NCBI GenBank assembly: GCA_013416795.1
Contig: RQSC01000525.1
Span: 8,027-23,930, forward strand
Length of the DNA stretch: 15,904 bases
Direction of reading: 5' to 3'
Source of the DNA: Prasinococcaceae sp. CCMP 1430
Lineage: Eukaryota; Prasinodermophyta; Palmophyllophyceae; Prasinococcales; Prasinococcaceae
Shown: in pieces, positions 8,339-15,764 of the stretch
Layout: every line of letters starts with the position of its first letter
Numbering within the stretch: the first letter of the stretch is position 1
Notes under the pieces: generated by a model
The model's input: the letters and a program-made list of their open reading frames with translations, nothing else
What the model was told of the DNA's origin: nothing
Database searches by the model: none
Program-made: the position numbers and the translations under genes

Positions 8339-10372
8339 ATGCTGCGCCGCGCGGCGGCGCTGGCGGCGCGCGGGGTGTTGCACCCGCGCGACCGTGCGCT
8401 GTGGTCGTCCTCCTCCGCCGCCTCCGCCGCGGACTTCCCGGGCCTCCCCGCGGGGCCGCCCGCCGGCTTCACGAGCGAGCTGTCGCTGTCGGCGCCGGCC
8501 GCGCCGCTGCCCGTGTACCGCGCACTCGACGACGCCGGCGGCGTGGTCGCCGGGGGAGCGCCGCTGTCGGAGCGCCTCGACGAGGCCGAGGCGGTGCGTG
8601 CGCGCACACGCGCGCGCCCAAGACCACACCTTACGCACACGCGCACACACACGCGCATGCACACACATCTGACATGCACACTCTCACACACGCGCACAGG
8701 TTCGCATGTACGGATGCATGGTGACCCTGCAGGCGATGGACGCGGTGTTCTACGAGGCGCAGCGGCAGGGGCGCTTCAGCTTCTACATGACGGCCACGGG
8801 AGAGGAGGCGGTACGCACACGCACGCGCGCGCGCAATCACTTGCGCTCGAACGCACACACACACACACACACACATCTGACGCGTGCGCGCGCGCTCACA
8901 CACACGCGTGACTCGCACACACACACAGAGCAACATTGGCAGCGCCGCCGCGCTGCGCGACGAGGACGTTGTTTTCGCGCAGTACCGTGAGGCGGGCGTT
9001 CTGCTGTGGCGCGGGTGGTGCGCCAGGCGCTTCGCGGACCAGCTCGTGGGCAACATCGACGACCTCGGCAAGGGGAGGCAGGTGCGTGCGCGCGCGCGCG
9101 CGCGTGTGCATGTGGCAAATGCGTGTATGTGTGGGTATGTTTGCGTGCGCTCGTGCAAGTGCGGGCGCGCTCGAGATGCGCTCCCCTGACAACGAGGTTC
9201 GCCGCGTCCGCCATGCCACGCCACGCGCACGCCCCGCAGATGCCCGTGCACTACGGCGACGCCTCGCGCAACTTCCACACCATCTCCTCCCCCCTCGCCA
9301 CGCAGCTGCCTCAAGCTGTGGGTGCCGCGTACGGCCTCAAACTCTCCGGCGCGGACGATGCCGTCGCCGTGGCGTACTTCGGCGATGGCGCCGCGTCGGA
9401 GGGAGACTTCCATGCCGCGCTCAACTTTGCGGCGACGCTCGACGCGCCAGTGCTCTTCGTGTGCCGCAACAATGGATACGCCATCAGGTGGGTGTGCTTG
9501 TGCATGTGTGTGCATGTGCGGGTGTCTGTGTATGTGCGCGCGCGCAAGCGCTCCTTGCGGCGCCTTGTGGATCATCTACTCACACACGGATATTTGCACA
9601 CACGTGCACACACACGCGCACGCATGCCATCAGCACGCCCGCCGCCGAGCAGTTCCGTGGCGACGGCATCGCCGGGCGCGCGGGGGCGTACGGCCTGCGG
9701 GCGCTGCGCGTCGACGGCAACGACGCGCTCGCCGTGCGCGAGGCCGTCGCGCACGCAAGGGAGGCCGCGCTGAAGGTGCGTAGGCGAATACACCGTATGT
9801 GTGTGTGCGTGTGTGTGTGCCTGCACGCGCCACTTTCGGCGTCCGCCATCGAGCGGAACATCTGCTTACACGTGTGCGTGTGCGCACGCACGCACATACG
9901 CGCACGCACACGCACTCAAGGACTCCGCGGCGGTGGTCGTCGAGTGCATGACGTACCGCTCGGGCCACCACTCCACATCGGACGACTCGAGCCGCTACCG
10001 CGCCGCTGACGAGATCAGCCACTGGCGGACCGCACGCGACCCCGTGGAGCGCTTCAAGCAGGTGAGGGCGACCCTGCGTGTGGGTGTGTTCGTGTGTGTG
10101 TGTGTGTGATATAGCGTGGTCCTGACCCCCGCGCCCAGGCGCTCACCGCCGAGGGCTGGTGGGACGACGCCCGCGAACAAGCCGCGCGCGCGTCCGCCCG
10201 GCGCGACGTGGTGGCCGCCCTCGACGCCGCCGAGGCCGCGCCCAAGCCGCCTCTCGCCGAGATGTTCCGCGACGTCTACGCCGAGCAGCCGCCACACCTC
10301 GCCGAGCAGGAGGATGAGGTGAGAGAGTTCGTGCGACGGTTCCCCAGCCACTACGCGCAAGGGGGGCGCTGA
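8339..10372 (+). CDS. BCKDHA: Branched-chain 2-oxoacid dehydrogenase E1 alpha subunit, mitochondrial
   Basis: This is the ThDP-dependent E1-alpha subunit that decarboxylates 2-oxoacids of Leu, Ile and Val in the mitochondrial BCKDH complex. Seven exons: 8339-8593, 8700-8810, 8929-9081, 9240-9487, 9634-9775, 9921-10061, 10139-10372; 427 aa in all, against about 445 in animals. Every junction keeps frame and matches the family (for example [14 protein letters not shown] across intron 4). The N-terminus [17 protein letters not shown] looks like a mitochondrial targeting peptide. The ThDP motif runs from GDG (221-223) to NN (250-251). Other marks are [33 protein letters not shown] and [14 protein letters not shown], with catalytic His320 and the site-1 phosphoserine Ser321. 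The position equal to phosphosite 2 is Ala331. Five of six introns begin GTGNG or GTACG, and several are GT-rich at 5' and CA-rich at 3'. Confidence 0.97.
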
Positions 10373-10789
10373 GGCAGATTCGATACCCAAGGACTCCGGC
10401 GGCACCTGCGCACCGCTGCCTGTCCGGCTATAATTCTCTATGCCCATGCATTAGCACGCACATACGAGCACACACACGCACGAACACGCACGAAGACGCA
10501 CGCATTCCAGCGCAACAAGTGTGTACAGCACGTGCGTTACAGACTGCGCCAGCGCAGCGCCGCGTGCGTATGCGGCCCTGCGTGCGAATAGTGTACAGTC
10601 GCGCGGAGCGTTTGCCCTTCCCCAGCAGCGTGCGCGCGTTGCTCCGGCCGAACCTGGCCATCCTCGCCTTCATTCCCGAGTGAGCGCTGGAGAGACGCGT
10701 GTGAATCCTACGGACGCGAGTCATACGCGGGAGTCATACGCGGTCAGTCCTCGCGTTTCGACCGGCCGCGGGCGGCGCGAGCATCAGCT
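10373..10789. other. Convergent spacer between BCKDHA and the coiled-coil gene
   Basis: This is 417 bp of 3' flank for two converging genes. It has a CA-rich stretch at about 10455-10510 and a 13-bp direct repeat, GAGTCATACGCGG, in tandem at 10718-10730 and 10731-10743. No gene was recognised; the open frames here are short and compositionally driven. Confidence 0.5.
10718..10743. repeat. Tandem 13-bp repeat
   Basis: Two perfect adjacent copies of GAGTCATACGCGG lie about 50 bp beyond the stop codon of the coiled-coil gene (its transcribed strand is minus) and about 350 bp after the BCKDHA stop. Confidence 0.85.
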
Positions 10790-13441
10790 TCACCGCTCCG
10801 GGGAAGGCGTCGCGTCCGGGTACGAGTCCTCGAAGCCGTCGCCCGCGGCGTCGTAGTCCGCGTCGTAGTCGCCTTGGTAGTCGCCGTCGTAGTCGCCGTT
10901 GTAGTCGTCCGCCCCGGCGGCAGGGATGTCGGAGCGCGCGCGAGAGGCGGCGCTGCGGGCGGGCGAGCCCTTCACGGGCGAGCTGCTCTGCTTGTCGGAG
11001 AGGGGCCGGAAGAGGGCGCTGCGGGCCGCGTCGGCAGTGGGTGAGCCCGCGCCCGCGGCAACCGTCACGCGAAGGGTCCCCCGCCGAAGTGGCGAACGGC
11101 GTTGGCGGAAGTCGGGCGCGTTCGGGTCCGAGCCGGTGCTGAAGGCCGCGTCGCTCACGCCGTCGGCGTAGCTGTCGGGGTAGCTGTCGGGGTAGCTATC
11201 GGCGTATGCCGAGCTCGCACCGTAGCTGCCGCCGTAAGGGGACCCACCCTGGCCGCCTCGGCCGACGTTGAGGGCAACGGCGGCCGTCGGCGCGCCTGGC
11301 GACGGCGCGGAGCCGCCCGCGAGCGATGACGCGTCGTATGCTGCCCCGGGCGCGGCGCCGGTGAGCGGGCGAGAGCGCAAGTTCGCCGGCGCGTTGCCCA
11401 AGCCACCGCTGTGGGTGGAGGACACGCGCGAGCGGCGCGACTGCGCGGCACCGTCCCAGCGCCACTCAGCGACGTCACCATCCCACGAGTTGGCCTCGGA
11501 AGCCGACCACGACGCCACCGATGTGGCCGCCTCCGACGCAGGAGCGTCCGATTCCGTCGCCGCGCCAGCATCAGATCCCGCCTCGACATCGCAGTCACCT
11601 TGGTATTCGTCATTGCCCTCGCATGCGTCGGCGCCGCCGCTCTCCACAGAGCCGGCATCCGTGGACGCATCGGCTGCGCCGGCAGCAGAGGCGCTTTGTG
11701 CGCCGCCCATGCGTCTTCTGCGCTCGTGGAACTTCTCCCTGCGTTCCTTATGCCCCTGACGAGGTGATGCAGCGGCCACATGCGACGCCGACATCGCATC
11801 ATAGACGTTTGCGGAGGCTGTGGTCGCAGACCCATCCCGCTGAGCTTCAAGCCGCCGCTCGATGGCGGGCAGCATCACGTCCTGCAGCACCGTGGCCATC
11901 GCTCGTCGGACCTGCCGCCTATCTCCAAGCGCAACCTTCGGGTGGCGGCTGACCGCCGCGGTCACGCGCGCGGTGAGCGCAGAGGCGATCGCGCGTCGGA
12001 GCTCGGCGGCGCCGAGCGTCGGGGCGCGGCTGGGTGCACCCTCGACGGCGGGAGCTATCGCCGCCCCCTTCGCAGAGCCATCGCCATGCGCATCGAATCC
12101 GAGGCGTCTTCCCCACTGGGCGCGGCGCTCGGCGAACAACGGACTCGCGAGCGCGCCCGTCGTGAAGATGGGGTCGAGCGCCGTATGCGTGAACGAGGCG
12201 TCGCCGAGCGCGCACTGTGTTTCCTTGTCGATGAGCGCGGACATGCGCGTCGCGCGCTCAGTCTCCATCGCCACCTTTTCCTTGCGGAGGTACTCGAAGG
12301 CCTTCTCGAGAGCAGAGTGCTCCTGACGCAGCGGGAGCAGCTCGTTGGTGGCGGTCTCTAGCTCGGCCCTGGCGGCGTCGGCATTCTCCACCTGCGCGTG
12401 GAGCCTTCGCTTGAGCGCTTCTACCTCCACGGCCGCTTCCAGGCGGTCCGCATCCCGCCGCGCCTCCGCAGCCACCAGCGCGTGCGCGTGCGATGCGGCC
12501 TCGGCATCCGCCCGCGTGGCGCGCTCGGATGCGGCGGCGCTCTCGTTTGACTTGTCGTTTGCGAGCTTCGTCGCTGCATCGGCAGCCTCCTCGGCGTCGG
12601 CGAGCGCACCTCTCATCCGCTCGAGCTCCTCCCGAGCGGCCCCGAGCTCGCTGCGGAGCTCGTGAACGAGCTCCCAGGAGAGATGCGCGGGATTTGCGCC
12701 AGTGGGCCGCGCAAAGCTCAGCGCGCCTGCGGCCATCACCTTGCGCCCCAAAGATTGGAAGGCCGCGAGCGCCTCGCGCCGACGCGGCGCGCCTGCGTCG
12801 GCAGTCGCGCCTTCGCCATCGCCGCTGTCGCCGCTCGACGCAGCCGCCTCGGCCGCCGATTCCGTCGCGGCCGAATTTTCAGTATCGCCTCGAGCGGCTG
12901 CTGCCGCGACGTTCACTGCGCCCCCTATCGCCCGCACAGGGCTGGACCGCTCGTCCTGCGACGTGGAGCGGCCCTCGCGTTCTTCGCCCCCCGGTGCCCG
13001 CCGCGCCGGCGACGCCGGCGGTGTCGGCGAGCGCCCGCCCGTAGCAGCAGCCAGAGCGACGGCCGCGGCTTCCTCTTGGAAGGCACGGCGCGCGCTCGCG
13101 TCCATCAGCCCCCTGCCGACGGCCGGGGCCCCGACGACAGCTACGCCGGCGTCCGCGGGCGGCTCCAGCTGGGCGCGTGGCCGCAGCGACCAGTCAAACT
13201 CGAGCGGCGCCGAGAGCGCACCGTCGGCACCGCCACCGTCACCGCCGCCGCTGCCTCTGTCCGCATCGGCCGTGGCGATGGCCGTCGCGCGCCTGCGAGC
13301 CTCGGCCTCCTTGCGTTTCCGCCTCAGCGCGGCGTCCTCGAGCGTCTCCCGCACGGCGCCGCGGCGCTCCTTCGAGGCGCCCACACGGTGCGGTGCGGGG
13401 ACGCGCGCGGTGCGCCCGAGGCCGTAGCGCGGCACCGTCAT
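10790..13441 (-). CDS. Large intronless coiled-coil protein of unknown function
   Basis: I do not recognise this 883-aa protein. An ATG at 13441-13439 is the first in frame; the open frame extends 18 nt further only through a TTG. The region is open to TGA at 10792-10790 with no sign of introns, unlike its neighbours. Visible in order: a basic helix near residues 24-55; disordered Ala/Gly/Ser stretches with SPTPPASP and SSPVR proline-directed motifs; a long heptad-like coiled coil at about 256-406, rich in Glu, Ala and Arg with little Gly/Pro; a helical segment at about 480-535 (LRRAIASALTARVTAAV onward); a basic patch KERREKFHERRRRM near 565-578; an acidic Ser/Asp/Glu region; SYPD repeats near 748-760; and a C-terminal DYDGDYQGDYDADYD acidic tyrosine tail. 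A cytoskeletal or centrosomal scaffold is possible, but only composition supports that. Confidence 0.7.
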   Translation of the reverse strand: MTVPRYGLGRTARVPAPHRVGASKERRGAVRETLEDAALRRKRKEAEARRRATAIATADADRGSGGGDGGGADGALSAPLEFDWSLRPRAQLEPPADAGVAVVGAPAVGRGLMDASARRAFQEEAAAVALAAATGGRSPTPPASPARRAPGGEEREGRSTSQDERSSPVRAIGGAVNVAAAAARGDTENSAATESAAEAAASSGDSGDGEGATADAGAPRRREALAAFQSLGRKVMAAGALSFARPTGANPAHLSWELVHELRSELGAAREELERMRGALADAEEAADAATKLANDKSNESAAASERATRADAEAASHAHALVAAEARRDADRLEAAVEVEALKRRLHAQVENADAARAELETATNELLPLRQEHSALEKAFEYLRKEKVAMETERATRMSALIDKETQCALGDASFTHTALDPIFTTGALASPLFAERRAQWGRRLGFDAHGDGSAKGAAIAPAVEGAPSRAPTLGAAELRRAIASALTARVTAAVSRHPKVALGDRRQVRRAMATVLQDVMLPAIERRLEAQRDGSATTASANVYDAMSASHVAAASPRQGHKERREKFHERRRRMGGAQSASAAGAADASTDAGSVESGGADACEGNDEYQGDCDVEAGSDAGAATESDAPASEAATSVASWSASEANSWDGDVAEWRWDGAAQSRRSRVSSTHSGGLGNAPANLRSRPLTGAAPGAAYDASSLAGGSAPSPGAPTAAVALNVGRGGQGGSPYGGSYGASSAYADSYPDSYPDSYADGVSDAAFSTGSDPNAPDFRQRRSPLRRGTLRVTVAAGAGSPTADAARSALFRPLSDKQSSSPVKGSPARSAASRARSDIPAAGADDYNGDYDGDYQGDYDADYDAAGDGFEDSYPDATPSPER

Positions 13442-13450
13442 ACTATGGCG

Positions 13451-13868
13451 TATCCACAAACCCTCGTTTTGGTGCAGTTGGTGCTTTTTTGCATGAATAT
13501 GTGTTGTTACCGTAAATTACTTCATAAAATGGACTCCGTTTCTATTTAATACAGAATCCAATATGGGAAAATACTTCAGGTTTGGTACATTTGATGTCCT
13601 GTCGAATATATTTTGCATCATGGCGGGTCTGTGGATGCTGCATGACAATCGTACAAATACGGATTCCGTCGACATGGATTCCGCACGCACAGTGGTTACG
13701 GTTGCCCCGGCGGCGCCCGCGCGGTTCGGGTTGACGGGGCGTGGAACCACTCTTTTGGAACCCCATCTTGTGCGATATCCACAAACCCTTTATATCGTGA
13801 GTGTAATGCAAAAGCAGATATTTTGTGTTACTACCGGTAATATTTGTTATCAATGGAATCCATTTTTG
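13451..13868. repeat. Diverged direct repeat pair in the AT-rich island
   Basis: Copy A (from 13451) and copy B (from 13776) both begin TATCCACAAACCCT. Both then carry a related GTGTT..TTACCG.TAA block and reach ATGGACTCC (13529) or ATGGAATCC (13853). The distance from start to that word is 78 and 77 nt. The copies are about 325 bp apart and clearly diverged, which suggests an old duplication or two remnants of one element. Confidence 0.6.
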
Positions 13869-13885
13869 TGAAAAACGGATTCCAT
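13853..13885. repeat. Hairpin with GGAATCC/GGATTCC arms
   Basis: The left arm ATGGAATCC (13853-13861) pairs with GGATTCCAT (13877-13885). After one mismatch, TTTTT (13863-13867) pairs with AAAAA (13871-13875), leaving a 3-nt GTG loop. It overlaps the end of the second copy of the direct repeat. Confidence 0.75.
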
Positions 13886-14276
13886 ACCATTAATATTGTT
13901 CGGGTATGTCATAAAATAACGATATACATCAATACATACGCGTCAAAACGGGTTAACATATGCTGCACAGAATCGACATAAAAATGGTTTCCACCAAAAA
14001 TGGTTCCGCACGGTAGTTTGGGTTCACGCCCTCGCGCGCGCGCGGGGAGGGGGGTGAGGGGGGGCGACGCCCCTGCCCCCCCCTGGCACGCGCGCGTGCG
14101 CCTCCCTGACCGGGGGGGGGGGGGGCTCAGAGGCCTCGGCGCCCCCCTTCGCCGGCGTGCTCCCGGGGGGAGGGCACTGCAGCGCCTCCCCCCCCGCCCA
14201 CGTCCCCCCCCCTCTCCTCCCTCGCGCGCGCGGTCGAAGTCTCCCCTTCGACACACGTGCTTGCCCCCCCCCTCCC

Positions 14277-14310
14277 CGCGCGCGCGCGCGCGCGCGCGCG
14301 CGCGCGCGCG
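14277..14310. repeat. (CG)17 dinucleotide tract
   Basis: An uninterrupted 34-bp alternating CG run, a classical Z-DNA-prone sequence, sits exactly at the boundary between GC-rich sequence and an AT-rich patch. Confidence 0.95.
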
Positions 14311-14326
14311 CCGTTCCGCCTGTTTT

Positions 14327-14355
14327 CATATTTCGATCGGATATTCCGAAATATG
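14327..14355. repeat. Perfect 9-bp inverted repeat in AT-rich patch
   Basis: CATATTTCG (14327-14335) and CGAAATATG (14347-14355) are perfect inverted arms around 11 nt. An overlapping ATTCCG/CGGAAT pair follows. Function is unknown; it could be a regulatory palindrome upstream of the Lys/Cys-rich gene. Confidence 0.6.
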
Positions 14356-14500
14356 GTATATCATCCGGAATCTATTTGTAAAACACGGGCGCGTTTTTAT
14401 TTCTCATTCGCGCACGCCGACGACCGTTCCGCCCCTGCCCATCTCCCCCCTCCCCCCGGCGGCGCGCGGCGCGCGCGCGCGCGCGCGCCCCCTCCGCCAG

Positions 14501-14713
14501 CACACACCCACACCCACACCCACAAAGAGCAAGAGCGAGAAGAGCAAGACGAAGAGCGAGAAGGGTAAGAAGAAGGGCAAGAAGAATGAACTCACGAAGA
14601 AACAGATCAAGAAGCTCTGCCAGAAGGCAAAGAAGTCCAAGAAGAAGTGCAACAAGGGCGACGCCAAGAAGAACTGCAAGTTCAGCAAGAAGAAGGGCTG
14701 CACCCCCAAGTAG
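14501..14713 (+). CDS. Lys-rich, four-cysteine protein, 3' terminal exon (start unresolved)
   Basis: I do not recognise this protein. The frame ends in about 62 residues of strong coding character: almost every Lys is AAG, there are no frame breaks, and the end is TAG at 14711-14713. After a short Thr-Pro stretch come KSKSEKSKTKSEKGKKKGKK and a cysteine module, C-x9-C-x8-C-x7-C, ending GCTPK. The frame contains no ATG between about 14003 and the stop, so this is likely a last exon. An acceptor CCGCCAG ending at 14500 fits, but no nearby CTGAC was found, so the exon start is uncertain. The even cysteine spacing could form two disulfides in a small secreted domain or bind metal; neither is shown. 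The reverse-strand frame (Phe/Leu-rich) is a shadow of the AAG codons. Confidence 0.5.
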   Translation, partial: HTPTPTPTKSKSEKSKTKSEKGKKKGKKNELTKKQIKKLCQKAKKSKKKCNKGDAKKNCKFSKKKGCTPK

Positions 14714-14750
14714 GCGCGCCAGCTGGCACGCGAATCCCAAACCCTCAATC

Positions 14751-14784
14751 GAACCCCAACCCGAACCCCAACCCGAACCCCAAC
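14751..14784. repeat. Telomere-like 12-bp tandem repeat
   Basis: GAACCCCAACCC occurs at 14751-14762 and 14763-14774, with a third partial copy GAACCCCAAC at 14775-14784. On the minus strand this is GTTGGGGTTCGG, with G runs spaced like a G-quadruplex. It resembles degenerate telomeric sequence and lies in the 90-bp gap between two converging stop codons. Confidence 0.85.
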
Positions 14785-14803
14785 CTACTGTAGTCCTGCA
14801 CAA

Positions 14804-15764
14804 TTATCCCCATCCCCTTTCCCATATCTTTCTCCGTGGGTCAGCGCACGCAGGATGACGGGCCCTCCTCGAAGAAAAAGGAGGAAAAGAATCAGAATCC
14901 GAATCCGCCGCTGCGCGCCGGCGGCGGCTGCGGCCGCGCGGCGGCGAGCGGCGGCGCTCGTAGCGGTCGCGATCATAGCCCCGGTCGCGGTCGTACCGGT
15001 CGCGGCCGTAGTCGCGGTCCCTGCGGTCGTAGCGATCGTCGTAGCCGCGGTAGCTGTCGCGAGGGGGGGAGCGGCGGTAGCCGCCGTAGCCGCGGTCGCG
15101 GTCGTAGCCGCGGTCGCGGTCGTAGCCGCGGTCGTAGCCGCGGTCGTAGCCGCGATCGTAGCCGCGGTCGTAGCCACCGTAGCCCCGCTCGTATCCTCCG
15201 CGGTGGCCGCGCGGCGGCGAGCGCGGGCGGCCGCCGCGGAAGCCGCCGCGGTCTCGCGCGCCCCTCGGGCGCTCCGACGCGCCGCCCGGCGTCGCGTACT
15301 CGACCGTGAGCTTCTCACCCTCGAACTCGGCGTCGTGCATCGTCTCGAGGGCCTTGGTGGCATCCGCCTGCTCGGCGTAGCCAATGAAGGCGAAGCTGCC
15401 GCGGACCTCGAAGCGCGTGATCTTGCCGAACTCGCCGAAGACCCTCTCCAGCTCCGGCCTGATGCGTGACATGTCATTCAGCGGGAAGTTCACCACGAAG
15501 AGGGTGGTCGTCGGAGACAGGGCGGCGCGCCTCTTGCGCTCGCGCTCGCGCGTGCGGCCGTGGCCCTTCGAGATCTCAATCTTGAGAAGGCGATCGGAGA
15601 GCTTGGTGCCGTCGGCGACGAGCTGGGCGACGGCGGCCTCGGCCTCCGCGGTGGACGACATGTACACGAAGGCGAAGCCTTTCTTGAGGTCGACGCGATC
15701 GATGGTGCCGAAGGGTTTGAAGAGGTCCTCGACCGCCGAGCGCTGTTCCGCGTACGCCAGGTTC
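14804..15764 (-). CDS. Two-RRM SR splicing factor, plant RS31/RS40-like (5' partial)
   Basis: This is an RNA-binding splicing regulator of the SR family, expected in the nucleus. The exon runs from an acceptor (GCGCGCAG ending at 15765) to TAA at 14806-14804 and encodes 319 residues. RRM1 occupies about 1-66 but lacks its first strand, which must lie on an upstream exon outside the window; its RNP1 is KGFAFVYM (28-35). RRM2 is about 86-157, with RNP2 LFVVNF (88-93) and RNP1 RGSFAFIGY (121-129), followed by DATKALE and KLTVEYA. IDRVDLKKGFAFVY and TTLFVVNF match the plant RS31/RS40 subfamily closely. The tail from about 160 has RSPPR, GYDR-type repeats (about 194-232) and RS/RD pairs in place of a pure RS domain. 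A branch candidate CTGAC lies at 15820-15816. The last 20 residues after the SDSDS stretch are unusual, and a different 3' splice is possible. Confidence 0.9.
15060..15180 (-). repeat. Tandem coding repeat for GYDR units
   Basis: Short 12-18 bp units built on GGTCGTAGCCGC (plus strand) repeat through this stretch and encode GYDRGYDR and GYDRDR on the minus strand. The near-identical DNA of neighbouring units suggests recent expansion or slippage inside the splicing factor's tail. Confidence 0.85.

Larger units (their letters stand above)
13442..14500. other. Divergent spacer with an AT-rich island
   Basis: From 13442 to about 14030 the sequence is strikingly AT-rich against its surroundings and has no convincing gene. 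It holds a diverged direct repeat (about 13451-13545 and 13776-13868), repeated GGATTCC/GGAATCC words and a hairpin. From 14030 to 14310 it turns into G- and C-run sequence ending in (CG)17. A second small AT-rich patch with an inverted repeat lies at 14320-14405. The 5' exon or exons of the downstream Lys/Cys-rich gene may lie here but could not be found. Confidence 0.6.

Noticed and set aside
10790-13459. Start of the coiled-coil protein at 13459
   Set aside because: That codon is TTG on the minus strand; the first ATG in frame is at 13441-13439.
13542-13853. 103-codon minus-strand and 102-codon plus-strand open frames in the AT-rich island
   Set aside because: No recognisable motif, overlapping each other on opposite strands, and crossing the diverged repeat; not enough to call a gene.
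14404-14748. Hydrophobic Phe/Leu-rich minus-strand frame that looks like a membrane protein
   Set aside because: It is the reverse complement of AAG/GAG lysine-glutamate codons of the plus-strand exon. Codon bias on the plus strand is the coherent one.
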